64,000 nt of DNA from Pandoraea bronchicola (lineage in GTDB: Bacteria > Pseudomonadota > Gammaproteobacteria > Burkholderiales > Burkholderiaceae). The stretch covers positions 248,001-312,000 of the forward strand of contig NZ_CABPST010000003.1 of NCBI RefSeq assembly GCF_902459805.1, read 5' to 3'. Each line of letters opens with the position of its first letter. The stretch's first letter is position 1. The position numbers and the translations under genes are program-made. Under the pieces are notes generated by a model, which did no database searches, was not told the origin of the DNA, and was given only the letters and a program-made list of their open reading frames with translations. Positions 1-9,075 of the stretch are shown piece by piece.

Positions 1-1323
1 ACGGCCGCCGCGATCGCGTACGGTCTCGACAACGGGGCGGAAGGCCTCTACGCCGTCTACGATCTGGGCGGCGGCACATTCGATATTTCGATCCTTCGTC
101 TGACGAAGGGGGTATTCGAAGTGCTCGCAGCGGGCGGTGATTCTGCGCTCGGCGGCGACGACTTCGATCAGGTGATCTACCGCTGGGCGGTGCAAGCTGC
201 GGGTCTCGATGCGGCCTCGCTCACGCCTGAGGATGTGCGTGGCCTGCTCGATCAGGCGCGCACGGCAAAGGAAGCGCTGACCGACGCCGAGCAAGCGCCC
301 ATCGCGCTTGCGCTGTCTGGCGGACGCCACGTTGCGCTGCAGCTCACCCGCGAGCAGTTCACCGCGCTTGGCGCACCCCTCGTGCAGCGCACGATCGGTC
401 CGATGCGCAAGGCGCTGCGCGACGCCGCGATGGGCCCGGAAGATGTCAAGGGCGTTGTGCTCGTGGGCGGCGCCACGCGCATGCCGCAAGTGCGCGCGGC
501 CGTCGCGGCTTTCTTCGGTCGCGAGCCGCTGGTCGATCTCGACCCGGATCAGGTAGTGGCGCTCGGCGCTGCCGTGCAAGCCAATCTGCTCGCCGGCAAT
601 CAGGCGGAAGGTGACGATTGGTTGCTGCTCGACGTGATTCCGCTCTCGCTCGGTGTCGAGACGATGGGGGGCCTCGTCGAGAAAATCATTCCGCGCAACG
701 CGACGATTCCGGTGGCGCGTGCGCAGGAATTCACCACGTTCAAGGACGGCCAGACGGCGATGGCCATTCACGTGCTGCAAGGCGAACGCGAACTGGCGTC
801 GGATTGCCGGTCGCTGGCCCGGTTCGAGCTGCGTGGCATTCCGCCGATGACGGCCGGTGCGGCGCGCATTCGCGTGACGTATCAGGTCGACGCCGACGGG
901 CTGCTGTCCGTCTCGGCACAAGAGATGCACTCGGGCGTTGCGGCCTCCATCGAGGTGAAGCCGTCTTACGGTCTGGCCGACGACGACATTTCGCGCATGC
1001 TGCAGGACAGCTTCGGCTCGGCCGAGCAGGATATGCGCGCCCGCGCGCTGCGCGAGCAGCAGGTGGAAGCAGAGCGTCTGCTGGTGGCGATCGACAGTGC
1101 CCTGCAGGCCGACCCGGAATTGCTCGAGGCCGCAGAGCGCGCAAAGATCGATAGCCTGCTGGCCGACTTGCGCCAGAAGGCTTCCGGCGATGATCAGACG
1201 GCGATCAAGGCGGCGACCGAAACGCTCTCGCACGCGACCGATGAGTTTGCTGCACGCCGCATGGACAAGAGCATCCGTGCAGCGCTGGCCGGCCGGCGCG
1301 TGGCGGACATCGACAAACTGTAA
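1..1323 (+). CDS. hscA: Fe-S cluster assembly chaperone HscA (5' end outside window)
   Basis: C-terminal 440 residues of an Hsp70-family chaperone, open from base 1. HscA works with HscB to release Fe-S clusters from the IscU scaffold. Visible Hsp70 signatures are the phosphate motif [10 protein letters not shown] near base 61, the adenosine motif [10 protein letters not shown] near base 460, and the start of the substrate-binding domain at [12 protein letters not shown] followed by RNATIP. The rest is the beta-sandwich and helical lid. The HscA assignment over DnaK rests on fdx and iscX directly downstream, the order of an isc operon, and on the short lid without the DnaK-type C-terminal tail. 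The start and the rest of the ATPase domain lie upstream. Confidence 0.95.
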   Translation, partial: TAAAIAYGLDNGAEGLYAVYDLGGGTFDISILRLTKGVFEVLAAGGDSALGGDDFDQVIYRWAVQAAGLDAASLTPEDVRGLLDQARTAKEALTDAEQAPIALALSGGRHVALQLTREQFTALGAPLVQRTIGPMRKALRDAAMGPEDVKGVVLVGGATRMPQVRAAVAAFFGREPLVDLDPDQVVALGAAVQANLLAGNQAEGDDWLLLDVIPLSLGVETMGGLVEKIIPRNATIPVARAQEFTTFKDGQTAMAIHVLQGERELASDCRSLARFELRGIPPMTAGAARIRVTYQVDADGLLSVSAQEMHSGVAASIEVKPSYGLADDDISRMLQDSFGSAEQDMRARALREQQVEAERLLVAIDSALQADPELLEAAERAKIDSLLADLRQKASGDDQTAIKAATETLSHATDEFAARRMDKSIRAALAGRRVADIDKL

Positions 1324-1346
1324 GACACACACGGAAATCCAAAGCC

Positions 1347-1688
1347 ATGCCTCAAATCGTTGTATTGCCCCACGTCGAGCTGTGCCCCGAGGGCGCCGTG
1401 CTGGAAGTTCCGACGGGCACCTCCGTGTGCAGAGCGTTGCTGGACAACGGCATCGAGATCGAGCATGCGTGCGAGCTGTCGTGCGCCTGCACCACTTGCC
1501 ACGTCATCGTGCGCGAGGGCTTCGAGTCGCTCGAGCCGGCCGAGGACGAGGAGGAGGATCTGCTCGACAAGGCCTGGGGCCTGGAGCCGACGTCGCGCCT
1601 GTCGTGCCAGACCTTGATGCCCGCCGACACCGATCTGGTCGTCGAAATTCCCAAGTACACGATCAATCACGCCAAGGAAAATCACTGA
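1347..1688 (+). CDS. fdx: ISC-system [2Fe-2S] ferredoxin
   Basis: 113-residue adrenodoxin-type ferredoxin that donates electrons for cluster assembly on IscU. The cluster ligands are Cys42, Cys48, Cys51 and Cys87; an extra Cys46 lies inside the loop (CELSCACTTC). These numbers match the spacing of E. coli Fdx. An acidic stretch around residues 66-71 (EDEEED) is typical of the partner-docking helix. It starts 23 bp after hscA and is followed by iscX, so it is cotranscribed with the isc operon. Confidence 0.97.
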   Translation: MPQIVVLPHVELCPEGAVLEVPTGTSVCRALLDNGIEIEHACELSCACTTCHVIVREGFESLEPAEDEEEDLLDKAWGLEPTSRLSCQTLMPADTDLVVEIPKYTINHAKENH

Positions 1689-1741
1689 GCAACGCCGCTG
1701 GCGTCGTGTGGTGACAAGTCAGGAGAAAAGGAGCCTGCCCC

Positions 1742-1933
1742 ATGAAATGGACCGACATTCAGGACATCGCGATTGCGCTTACCGAGGCACATCCCGATGT
1801 CGATCCGCAATACGTTCGCTTTACCGATCTGCACAAGTGGGTGATGGCGCTTGACGGTTTCGACGATTCGCCGGACCGTGCCGGTGAAAAGGTGCTGGAA
1901 GCCATTCAGATGGCGTGGATCGACGAAGTCTGA
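1742..1933 (+). CDS. iscX: Fe-S cluster assembly protein IscX
   Basis: 63-residue acidic protein of the IscX/YfhJ family, which binds IscS and iron and modulates cysteine desulfurase activity. Family features are the N-terminal MKWTDIQDIAIAL, DPQYVRFTDLHKWV in the middle, and a C-terminal EAIQMAWIDEV. Length is normal for the family. A strong ribosome site (aggagaaaagg) lies about 10 bp upstream. It is the last gene of the isc operon and is followed by a terminator. Confidence 0.97.
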   Translation: MKWTDIQDIAIALTEAHPDVDPQYVRFTDLHKWVMALDGFDDSPDRAGEKVLEAIQMAWIDEV

Positions 1934-2025
1934 CGACAGCGTATCGCGTTGGACGATGACCGAGCGGGATGACCCGCTACGCTACGCTGCGTAGTCGGTG
2001 TTTCGGTCGACGGTTCGGTCAAAAC

Positions 2026-2051
2026 AAAAGCCGCTCATTTGAGCGGCTTTT
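2026..2051. terminator. Bidirectional terminator between iscX and the glycine-zipper gene
   Basis: Eleven-bp perfect stem (AAAAGCCGCTC, loop ATTT, GAGCGGCTTTT) followed by a T-rich tail on the plus strand and, on the minus strand, by the complement of the leading A run. It can end the isc operon and the converging gene at 2104-2823. Confidence 0.9.
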
Positions 2052-2103
2052 GCATTTTTCTGCGATGTCCGTCACGTCGAGTACGACGCGCCGGGCGCGA
2101 CGA

Positions 2104-2823
2104 TCATCCCGCGCGCACCAGTCCGTTGTTCTCGAGCCGCACGCGATCGCCTGGCTGCACGCCCGGTGCCGACTGATACGTCCAGTAGCGAGTCTTGCCG
2201 GTATCCATACGCACGTACACGCGATAGACGGTCTCGGAGCGCACACGCTTTTCGACTTCATTGCCGGCCAGACCACCGCCCAGCGCGCCGACCACCGTCA
2301 TCGCGGTGCGCCCGTTACCGGCGCCGAACTGGTTGCCCAGCAGGCCACCGGCCACGGCGCCGCCGACAGCGCCCAGACCCGATGCGCTGCCTTGCGTACG
2401 GATCGGCTCGACCGACTGCACGGTGCCGCATGTCGAGCAGGCGCCCGCCTGTTGTTGTGCGGCGGCTGCCGAGGTTCGCGCATACGACGGTTGCGGAGCA
2501 GGAGCAGGTTGTGCCGGGGCCTGCTGCGGTGCGTATCTGGATTGCTGAGTGGCTTGCTGAGTGGCTTGCTGCGGCACTTGCTGGGCCTGTTGTGACGCTT
2601 GCGGCTTTCCTTGCGGCGATTGCAGCGAAGACGACGACGGTTCTTGCGTCGAGGTCAATGCGTATTGGGAAGGGTTGCCGGCCGGCGCTGGGCCGTCCGT
2701 GCTCTTGGCCACGGGCAGCACGCCCGTGATCGCGGCCACGCCGAGCAGGCTGACGACGACGACGCTGCCGGCGGCGGCAGCGACCAGTGGATGCATGCGA
2801 CGCGGTTGCAGATCGTTATCCAT
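2104..2823 (-). CDS. Glycine-zipper 2TM-domain envelope protein
   Basis: 239 residues when started at the ATG ending at 2823 (MDNDLQPRRMHPLV), which has a GGAG ribosome site; a longer reading to 3039 has no support. An N-terminal hydrophobic anchor (about residues 12-32, AAAAGSVVVVSLLGVAAITG) is followed by a Gln/Pro/Ser-rich linker with QQATQQATQQ repeats. A glycine-zipper hairpin follows (GAVGGAVAGGLLGNQFG...GALGGGLAGNEVEK). The C-terminal part (VYRVYVRMDTGKTRYWTYQ) resembles the beta domain found after such zippers in SlyB/PcP-like proteins. It is probably periplasmic or envelope-associated; no specific function is known. It lacks a lipobox, unlike SlyB. Confidence 0.85.
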   Translation of the reverse strand: MDNDLQPRRMHPLVAAAAGSVVVVSLLGVAAITGVLPVAKSTDGPAPAGNPSQYALTSTQEPSSSSLQSPQGKPQASQQAQQVPQQATQQATQQSRYAPQQAPAQPAPAPQPSYARTSAAAAQQQAGACSTCGTVQSVEPIRTQGSASGLGAVGGAVAGGLLGNQFGAGNGRTAMTVVGALGGGLAGNEVEKRVRSETVYRVYVRMDTGKTRYWTYQSAPGVQPGDRVRLENNGLVRAG

Positions 2824-3101
2824 ATTGTTTTCTCCATCGTGCGGTTGTTGCGCCCCCCTTTTTGCGTGCTGGCATGCACGGGGGTTTCGCTTAAGAAAAG
2901 TTTCCGTCAGGGCAAGCGCGGCATGCGTTTCATTTTGTAACGCGATGTAAGATGTGCATCGCGGCGACGCCGTGAAAATGCACATTGATGGCGCGGTAAG
3001 TGCATGAAAAATATAGAAAGTTTCTGTGTTTGATGTCATTCTTCGTGCCCCGCGCGCGAGGGTGTCTTAACAAATGAAACAAGTCGCGGAGGAGGACGGA
3101 C

Positions 3102-4382
3102 GTGAATCGTCAGGCGGCGTCATCCGATTTGCCGTTGGCATCCGAAGGAAGGGGCTCGAGCCGCGATACGATGCCGCGCGGCGTGCTCATTGCCGCAGGT
3201 GTCGCAATGTTCGCGCAGTGGCTCGCATTGGGCGCGTGGGCCGTGAGCTGGCTGACGAGCGACGGCCGGGGAACGCAAGGCATGCCACCGCTGGGACACG
3301 ACTTGCGCGTTTTCTGGACCGTGTCATGGATCACACGTCATGCCGACGCGCTTGCCGCATTCGATCCCGCGACGTTCGTTCCCGCCATACTTCGGTTCTT
3401 TCCCGCTTACCCGGAGGCCGGGTACTGGTTATATCCACCGACCTTTCAATGGCTCATCCAGCCGCTGTCGTTGCTGCCCTATCCGTGGGCATACGCGGTG
3501 TACGTGATCGTCAGCGTTGCGGCTTTCGCGATCGCGGTGCGGGAATGGAGGCAGCGCTCGCGCTGGCCATGGCTCGTCGCGATGGCATTTCCGGGCCTAT
3601 GGATCGCATTGCTCGCCGGTCAGAACTCGCTCATCACACTGATGTTGATGAGCCTGGCGCTCGCCTATTCCGGCACTCGGCCGCTGCTTGCCGGGCTGTG
3701 CGGCGGGCTGCTGGTGATCAAGCCGCAACTGGCGATGTTGCTGCCGCTGTGGTGGCTATGCGCCCGGCAGTGGCGGGCACTGAGCGTCATGATCGTGACC
3801 GGTGGCGTCTGTTGCATCCTCTCGTTGGCATGGTCCGGTTGGGCGCTGTGGGACGCGTTCTTCACCGCAGTGTCGCAGTTCAACGCGGACGTGGTGCAGC
3901 AAGGTGCAGGCGGCATCTGGCATGCAATGCCAACGGTGTTTGCGGCAGCGCGCCTGCACGGTGCAACGTTACCGGTGGCGTACGCGTTATATGCCCTCGT
4001 GGCCGGTCTGTCGGTTGGGCTCGCCGCATCGCTGTGGAGCACGCGCGCGCCACTGCCATTGCGTGTGGCTGCCGCCATCATGGCGACGCTGCTCGCGCAG
4101 CCCTATTTGCTGTACTACGAGCTGGCGTGGCTCATCGTGCCGTTGTTGTGCCTGACGACTTCGCGCGACTTGGCCGGGACGACCGTACGACCTCCTCGAG
4201 GCGCGCGATTCGCCGGCGTGCTGCGAATCGCTGTCTGGCTGCTACCGTTGCAAGCGTACCTTGCGGTGCTCTGGACGCCGATGGGGCAGTGGGGCGTCTG
4301 GCTGTTACCGTTGACGATGTTACTGATCGCGGCGCGCGCATTGCGGTGGTGGCGCGCGCATAATGGCACGTATTGTCTGTGA
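3102..4382 (+). CDS. GT87-type (DUF2029) polytopic membrane glycosyltransferase
   Basis: 426 residues with a GTG start 7 bp after a GGAGGA ribosome site. There are about nine to eleven hydrophobic segments beginning near residue 28. The first periplasmic loop holds DLRVFWTVSW and, later, YWLYPPTFQWLIQPLSLLP, the pattern of the GT87/mannosyltransferase-like DUF2029 family, in which an acidic residue after the first membrane helix is catalytic in GT-C enzymes. The likely role is transfer of a sugar from a polyprenyl-phosphate donor; the acceptor is unknown. It stands alone between the glycine-zipper gene (divergent) and an unrecognised gene. Confidence 0.8.
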   Translation: MNRQAASSDLPLASEGRGSSRDTMPRGVLIAAGVAMFAQWLALGAWAVSWLTSDGRGTQGMPPLGHDLRVFWTVSWITRHADALAAFDPATFVPAILRFFPAYPEAGYWLYPPTFQWLIQPLSLLPYPWAYAVYVIVSVAAFAIAVREWRQRSRWPWLVAMAFPGLWIALLAGQNSLITLMLMSLALAYSGTRPLLAGLCGGLLVIKPQLAMLLPLWWLCARQWRALSVMIVTGGVCCILSLAWSGWALWDAFFTAVSQFNADVVQQGAGGIWHAMPTVFAAARLHGATLPVAYALYALVAGLSVGLAASLWSTRAPLPLRVAAAIMATLLAQPYLLYYELAWLIVPLLCLTTSRDLAGTTVRPPRGARFAGVLRIAVWLLPLQAYLAVLWTPMGQWGVWLLPLTMLLIAARALRWWRAHNGTYCL

Positions 4383-4412
4383 ACGTCATTCCTGTCGACT
4401 TGTCCCAACGTC

Positions 4413-5015
4413 ATGATCGATACCCTGCCTCCGCTGGACACGCCGCTCGACGCAGCCGCCCATCCGCACGTCTATCCGTATGTGGTGCAACGTACCTGGG
4501 TCGATATGCACGATCCGGCGGGTGACGTCAGCGAGCCATTTTCCGATGACGTTTTCGTCACGCTGGTGCTCGATGGCCCGGCAGGGCTGCGCCGATTACA
4601 GTCGCGAGATCTACGCGAGGCCGGTCTGACATTCGAGGCGGCATTTGCACAAGCGGCATCGAACCTTTCCCGGGCATGGTCGGCGCGTCACTTCGAGTTC
4701 GGCATCGCCCGGCTCGATGACGGCACCCTCGTCGGCGGCTGTCGCGGCAACTGGATGGCACCTGCCGGGGGACTGGTGCTGGGCAATCTCTATCAATCGA
4801 TGGTCGAACACTTCGACGTACCGGAGTTTGCTGCTGTTGCCGTGAATCGCACACTGCTTCTCGCGTTTCCAACCGACACAAAGACACTATCCTCGCTGGC
4901 ACTGCGCCAGTTGGTGGAGGAGGGCTCGAGCGGCGCGATTCTCCCCATCTCGCGTAGCTGGCTGCGACTTGATGGCGACTGGCCGTCCGCTTATCGCGGT
5001 GAACCGGCGTTTTAG
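4413..5015 (+). CDS. Conserved hypothetical protein, cytoplasmic
   Basis: 200-residue soluble protein with no signal peptide or membrane helix. I do not recognise the family with certainty. The middle (TFEAAFAQAASNLSRAW) and the C-terminal part (LLLAFPTDTKTLSSLALRQLVEEG) have a loose likeness to the DUF1444/YtpQ type, but this is only an impression. Codon usage is like that of its neighbours. It starts 30 bp after the glycosyltransferase gene without an obvious Shine-Dalgarno site, so it may be translated from the same mRNA. Confidence 0.6.
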   Translation: MIDTLPPLDTPLDAAAHPHVYPYVVQRTWVDMHDPAGDVSEPFSDDVFVTLVLDGPAGLRRLQSRDLREAGLTFEAAFAQAASNLSRAWSARHFEFGIARLDDGTLVGGCRGNWMAPAGGLVLGNLYQSMVEHFDVPEFAAVAVNRTLLLAFPTDTKTLSSLALRQLVEEGSSGAILPISRSWLRLDGDWPSAYRGEPAF

Positions 5016-5385
5016 GAGGGACTTCCCCATTTCGCTTGAGTCGCGCGCCGGATGCGACAAACCAGGGGCGGTGGCGACTTGCCGGCCTTTCTTGCCGATG
5101 CAAGCTCCCGTCGAAGTGCCGATACTGGGCGGCACGTTCATGCCGTTTGCCGCATCACCTGATGTGGCCCTGGTGACACCGCGTTGCGAGATTGATGCCA
5201 ACACCGATACCGACGTTTCGGACGAATCCACAGACGCATCCGCCGTCGAGCGTCTCACAGATCGCTTGCGCCGTTGAACGTCGGCCGCGAGTCGAAAAAA
5301 AACCGCAGCACCCTGACGAGGGCTGCGGCTGATTCATGCTTGCCGTAGGGCGCGAGGCGAGGGGCAATAGCCCGTCGCCTCTGGA
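5016..5385. other. Intergenic region between two converging genes
   Basis: About 370 bp between the unknown gene and the end of lysS. Short readings exist on both strands (for example plus strand 4969-5277), but none has a ribosome site or recognisable protein features, and the plus-strand one begins inside the preceding gene. The lysS terminator is the only element I can support here. Confidence 0.6.
5295..5328 (-). terminator. lysS terminator
   Basis: On the minus strand a 7-bp stem (CCGCAGC / GCTGCGG, with an inner CCC/GGG pairing) is followed by eight T residues (the A run at 5295-5302 on the plus strand). It lies about 57 bp after the lysS stop. Confidence 0.85.
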
Positions 5386-6930
5386 TCAGTCTTCGCGGCG
5401 CAGGTGCGGGAAGAGCAGCACGTCGCGAATGTTCGGGCTGTCGGTGAGCAGCATGATCAGACGGTCGATGCCGATACCGCAGCCGCCCGTCGGGGGCATG
5501 CCGTACTCGAGCGCGCGAATGTAGTCGGCGTCGTAGTACATCGCTTCTTCGTCGCCGGCGTCCTTCTGCTCGACCTGCGCGCGAAAGCGTGCGGCCTGAT
5601 CTTCCGGATCGTTCAACTCCGAGAAGCCGTTCGCGATTTCGCGGCCCGTGATGAACAACTCGAAGCGCTCCGTGATGCCCGGCAGCGTGTCCGACGCACG
5701 CGCGAGCGGCGAGACCTCCACCGGATAGTCGACGATGAAGGTCGGCTCCCACAGTTGGCTCTCGGCCGTCTCTTCGAACAGCGCGAGTTGCAGTGCGCCG
5801 AGACCGGCGTTCTTGAACTGCGGTGCATCGACCTTCACGCCATACTTGCCCAGCGCCCCGCGCACGAAGTCGATGTCGGCCAGTTGCGCGTCGGTGAATT
5901 CAGGCGCGTACTTGCGGATCGCTTCGACGATCGTCAGACGATGGAACGGCTTGGACAGGTCCAGTTCACGGCCCTGATACTCGATGGTCGCGGTGCCGCG
6001 GGCATCGACGGCGGCGTTTCGGATCAGCGCTTCGGTGAAGTCCATCAGCCAGCGGTAGTCCGTATAGGCTGCGTAAAACTCCATCATCGTGAATTCCGGA
6101 TTGTGGCGCGGCGACACGCCTTCATTACGGAAGTTACGGTTGATCTCGAACACACGCTCGAAGCCGCCGACGATCAGGCGTTTCAGATACAGTTCCGGCG
6201 CGATACGCAGATACATCTGCATGTCGAGCGCGTTGTGGTGCGTGATGAACGGCTTGGCCGCAGCGCCACCCGGGATCGGGTGCAGCATCGGCGTTTCGAC
6301 TTCCATGAAGTCGGCGTCTGTCATGTGCTTGCGAATCGAGGCGATGGCCTTGGCGCGAGCGCGGAACGTGTTGCGCGTCTCGGGCGAGGTGATCAGGTCG
6401 ACGTAGCGCTGACGGTACTTCGTCTCTTGGTCGGACAGTCCGTGGAACTTGTCCGGCAGCGGACGCAGTGCCTTGGCGAGCAGGCGCAGTTCCTTCACCT
6501 TGACCGACAACTCGCCGGTGCGCGTGCGGAACAGTGTGCCGGTCGCGGCGATGATGTCGCCGATGTCCCAGCCCTTGAAGGCGGTCATCGAGTCGGCGCC
6601 GACGTCGTCGCGGCCGATGAAGAACTGGATCTGGCCGCTGCTGTCCTGCACGGTGGCGAACGCGGCCTTGCCCATCACACGCTTGAGCATCATGCGCCCT
6701 GCCACCGACACGGGGACGGGCTCGGCTTCGAGCGTTTCGTTATCCACGTCCTGGAAACGGGCTTGCAGATCGCCCGCGTGATTCTCCGGGCGGAAGTCGT
6801 TCGGAAACGCCACGCCGTTGGCACGCAGTGCCTGCAGTTTCTCGCGACGCTCCACGATGAGCTTGTTGTCGTCCTGCGGCAGGTCGCCAGCCGGGGTGGC
6901 CGATTGGGCCGGAGTGTTTTGATCGGTCAT
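5386..6930 (-). CDS. lysS: Lysyl-tRNA synthetase, class II
   Basis: 514 residues from the ATG ending at 6930 (MTDQNTPAQ). It charges tRNA-Lys with lysine. An N-terminal OB-fold anticodon-binding domain (about residues 60-170) is followed by the class II core. Motif 2 is seen as [20 protein letters not shown] and motif 3 as [20 protein letters not shown], with the C-terminal FPHLR typical of LysRS. Upstream readings to 6981 lack a ribosome site. It is the last gene of the prfB-ivy-lysS unit, starting 16 bp after ivy. Confidence 0.97.
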   Translation of the reverse strand: MTDQNTPAQSATPAGDLPQDDNKLIVERREKLQALRANGVAFPNDFRPENHAGDLQARFQDVDNETLEAEPVPVSVAGRMMLKRVMGKAAFATVQDSSGQIQFFIGRDDVGADSMTAFKGWDIGDIIAATGTLFRTRTGELSVKVKELRLLAKALRPLPDKFHGLSDQETKYRQRYVDLITSPETRNTFRARAKAIASIRKHMTDADFMEVETPMLHPIPGGAAAKPFITHHNALDMQMYLRIAPELYLKRLIVGGFERVFEINRNFRNEGVSPRHNPEFTMMEFYAAYTDYRWLMDFTEALIRNAAVDARGTATIEYQGRELDLSKPFHRLTIVEAIRKYAPEFTDAQLADIDFVRGALGKYGVKVDAPQFKNAGLGALQLALFEETAESQLWEPTFIVDYPVEVSPLARASDTLPGITERFELFITGREIANGFSELNDPEDQAARFRAQVEQKDAGDEEAMYYDADYIRALEYGMPPTGGCGIGIDRLIMLLTDSPNIRDVLLFPHLRRED

Positions 6931-6946
6931 GATGCGAACGATGAGG

Positions 6947-7426
6947 TTATTCGGTAAAACGCAGCGTGTGCAGCAGGGCATTCTTGAGCGAGCCGTCGGG
7001 CGCGCCCAGCCAGATCAGTTCGGTGCGATCCTGACGCGGTCCGGCGTTGGCCGCCGCACTCGGGTCTCGCACGAACAGCGCCGCGATCGCCTGCGAGCGC
7101 GGCTCATACAAAATGTGGACGTACTCGCTAGGGCAGTCGTGAGGCTTGCAGCTTTGCACCAGCAACCACGGTCTGCCTGCCACGCTCACGCGTTGCGACG
7201 GCGTCGACGTGCCCCCCTGACGTACCCACGCGGGAACCCCACGGGGCGCAACGATGCGTGCATACGCGCCCGAGAAGTCCGGACGCTTGAGCAATTCATG
7301 CAGGTACGGTCCCGTCTCGGGATTTGCACCGGGTGCGCCCGGCGTACTGGCCGGGGCAGCAACGGCGGCGCGCTGCATGCACAGCGCGCTCACCACCCAC
7401 ACGGCTAGCGTGCGGACAAACGCCAT
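6947..7426 (-). CDS. ivy: Periplasmic Ivy-family lysozyme inhibitor
   Basis: 159 residues with a Sec signal peptide (hydrophobic region about residues 5-23, cleavage near AVAA-PAS). The diagnostic feature is the CKPHDC loop at residues 93-98, the disulfide-closed loop that Ivy proteins insert into the active site of c-type lysozyme. After it comes [18 protein letters not shown], also family-like. The N-terminal helix region [15 protein letters not shown] matches the start of mature Ivy. The role is protection of peptidoglycan against host lysozyme or control of autolysis. It lies 3 bp after prfB and 16 bp before lysS, so it is transcribed with two translation genes. Confidence 0.88.
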   Translation of the reverse strand: MAFVRTLAVWVVSALCMQRAAVAAPASTPGAPGANPETGPYLHELLKRPDFSGAYARIVAPRGVPAWVRQGGTSTPSQRVSVAGRPWLLVQSCKPHDCPSEYVHILYEPRSQAIAALFVRDPSAAANAGPRQDRTELIWLGAPDGSLKNALLHTLRFTE

Positions 7427-7429
7427 TCC

Positions 7430-8534
7430 TTACACTCCCTGCTTGAGACTCGCGGAGATGAAGTCGTCCAGATCGCCGTCGAGTACCTTGCCGGTATTGC
7501 CGGTTTCCACGCTGGTGCGCAGGTCCTTGACGCGCGACTGGTCGAGCACGTACGAGCGAATCTGGTGGCCCCAGCCCACATCGGTCTTGCTCGACTCCAG
7601 CTTGTCCTGCTCGGCGCGACGCTTGCGCATCTCGTGCTCGAACAGGCGCGAGCGCAGCATGTCCCACGCTTCGGCGCGGTTACGGTGCTGTGAACGGTCG
7701 TTCTGGCAGGCCACGACGATGCCGGTCGGGATGTGCGTCAAACGAACGGCGGAGTCGGTCTTGTTGATGTGCTGACCGCCCGCACCGGAGGCGCGATACG
7801 TGTCGGTGCGAACATCGGCCGGATTGATGTCGATCTCGATCGAATCATCCACTTCCGGGTACACGAACAGGCTGGCGAACGACGTGTGGCGACCGCCCGA
7901 CGAGTCGAACGGCGACTTGCGCACCAAACGATGCACGCCGGTTTCCGTGCGCAGGTAGCCGTAGGCATAGTCGCCCGTGACTTTCAGCGAGGCGCTCTTG
8001 ATGCCGGCGACGTCGCCGTCCGACACTTCAAGGACTTCGGCCTTGAAGCCCTTGCGTTCGCAGTAGCGCAGGTATTGGCGCAGCAACATGCCGGCCCAGT
8101 CGTTGGCCTCGGTGCCGCCGGCGCCGGCCTGGATGTCGATGAAGCAGTTGTTCGGGTCGGCCGGGTTGTTGAACATCCGGCGGAATTCCATCTCACCCAC
8201 GCGCGCGGCGAGCGCCTGCGTGTCGCTTTCGAGCGCGAGCAACGAGTCTTCATCGCCCTCGTCGCGGGACATCTCGAACAGTTCCTGCGTATCGGAAAGG
8301 CCTGCGTCGAGCTCGGTCAGGTTGGTGACGATGCTATCGAGCGCCTTCTTTTCCTTGCCGAGTGCCTGCGCACGCTTGGAATCGTTCCAGATGTTGGGAT
8401 CTTCGAGTTCTTTGTTGACTTCAATCAGGCGAGCTTGCTTGGCATCGAAGTCAAAGATACCCCCTGAGCTCGCCAACGCGGGTGCGCAGGTCGGCGAGCA
8501 GGGATTCAAGGGCGTTAAGGCGTTCGGCTTCCAT
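7430..8534 (-). CDS. prfB: Peptide chain release factor 2 (programmed +1 frameshift)
   Basis: 367 residues after frameshifting. RF2 reads UGA and UAA. Translation begins at the ATG ending at 8534, runs 27 codons, meets an in-frame TGA at 8453-8451, and resumes in the +1 frame at GAC. A continuous-frame reading that begins at 8569 has the wrong N-terminus. The SPF stop-recognition motif ([15 protein letters not shown]) and the catalytic GGQ loop ([13 protein letters not shown], about residue 250) are intact. It is first gene of a tight minus-strand unit with ivy and lysS. Confidence 0.96.
8450..8465 (-). promoter_or_regulatory. prfB autoregulatory +1 frameshift site
   Basis: On the minus strand the sequence reads AGGGGG TAT CTT TGA C. 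The internal Shine-Dalgarno-like AGGGGG sits three bases before the CTT TGA slip site, as in E. coli prfB. When RF2 is scarce the ribosome slips from CTT to TTT and continues. The stop is codon 28 here. Confidence 0.96.
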
Positions 8535-8615
8535 GAGCTATGACGGTTGCGAATTCGGGAAAACCGCAATTATAGCGCAGCGAAGCCCCCATTCCCCTCA
8601 CATTTCAGGGGGAAC

Positions 8616-8837
8616 TCAGCGGGCGGTGTGGCGCAGACCGAAGGCGTCACGGGCGTAACCGACATCGGCGAGCGACGTGTCGTCGAACGAGGCAAGGGCT
8701 TCCGCTTGCAGCGTCTGCTCGTAATGCAGGCGCCATTGATCCATGGCACGGAAGAACAGGCCGAGCGGCGTGACCGGTGCAGCAACCACCGGTGCGAAGG
8801 TGTTGACATTGGCGGCGGCGGACAGAGGGCGGAACAT
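8616..8837 (-). CDS. DUF1127-like small protein
   Basis: 73 residues from the ATG ending at 8837 (MFRPLSAAANV), which has a GAAGGAAG ribosome site. The second half (residues about 33-73) has an amphipathic helix, DQWRLHYEQTLQAEALASFDD, followed by TSLADVGYARDAFG. This resembles the C-terminal LxxLdDrtLaDIGlsR pattern of DUF1127 proteins, some of which act in RNA binding and phosphate or carbon metabolism. It is divergent from the LysR gene and may be its target. Function not known. Confidence 0.65.
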   Translation of the reverse strand: MFRPLSAAANVNTFAPVVAAPVTPLGLFFRAMDQWRLHYEQTLQAEALASFDDTSLADVGYARDAFGLRHTAR

Positions 8838-8944
8838 GATGTGACTTCCTTCGGGAGTGGCGGCGGACTGACCGGGGCGGGATGCCGTGGCAGACGTCGC
8901 ACTAGGGATAACCCGAAGCTTATGCCTTCCTGTTGCGCTAAAAA

Positions 8945-8973
8945 AGTGAAATATTGAGGCGTTTTTGTTCACT
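8945..8973. promoter_or_regulatory. Candidate operator in the DUF1127-like/lysR divergent region
   Basis: An inverted repeat AGTGAA (8945-8950) and TTCACT (8968-8973) separated by 17 bp lies in an AT-richer stretch of the 238-bp divergent region. LysR-type regulators commonly bind dyads of this kind next to the divergent target. No direct evidence. Confidence 0.3.
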
Positions 8974-9075
8974 ATTATTGAAGTGTCGCCGCTCGTCGCT
9001 TAACATTTGCCGATTCAACCCCTTCCTTCCTGCGATCCGCTATCCGCTATCCGCAACCCGGCCCGGGAGACATTC

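Noticed and set aside
4969-5277. 102-residue plus-strand reading after the unknown gene
   Set aside because: Begins inside the previous gene, no ribosome site, composition not protein-like.
5404-6957. 517-residue plus-strand reading opposite lysS
   Set aside because: Mirror of lysS with no ribosome site or domain; same cause.
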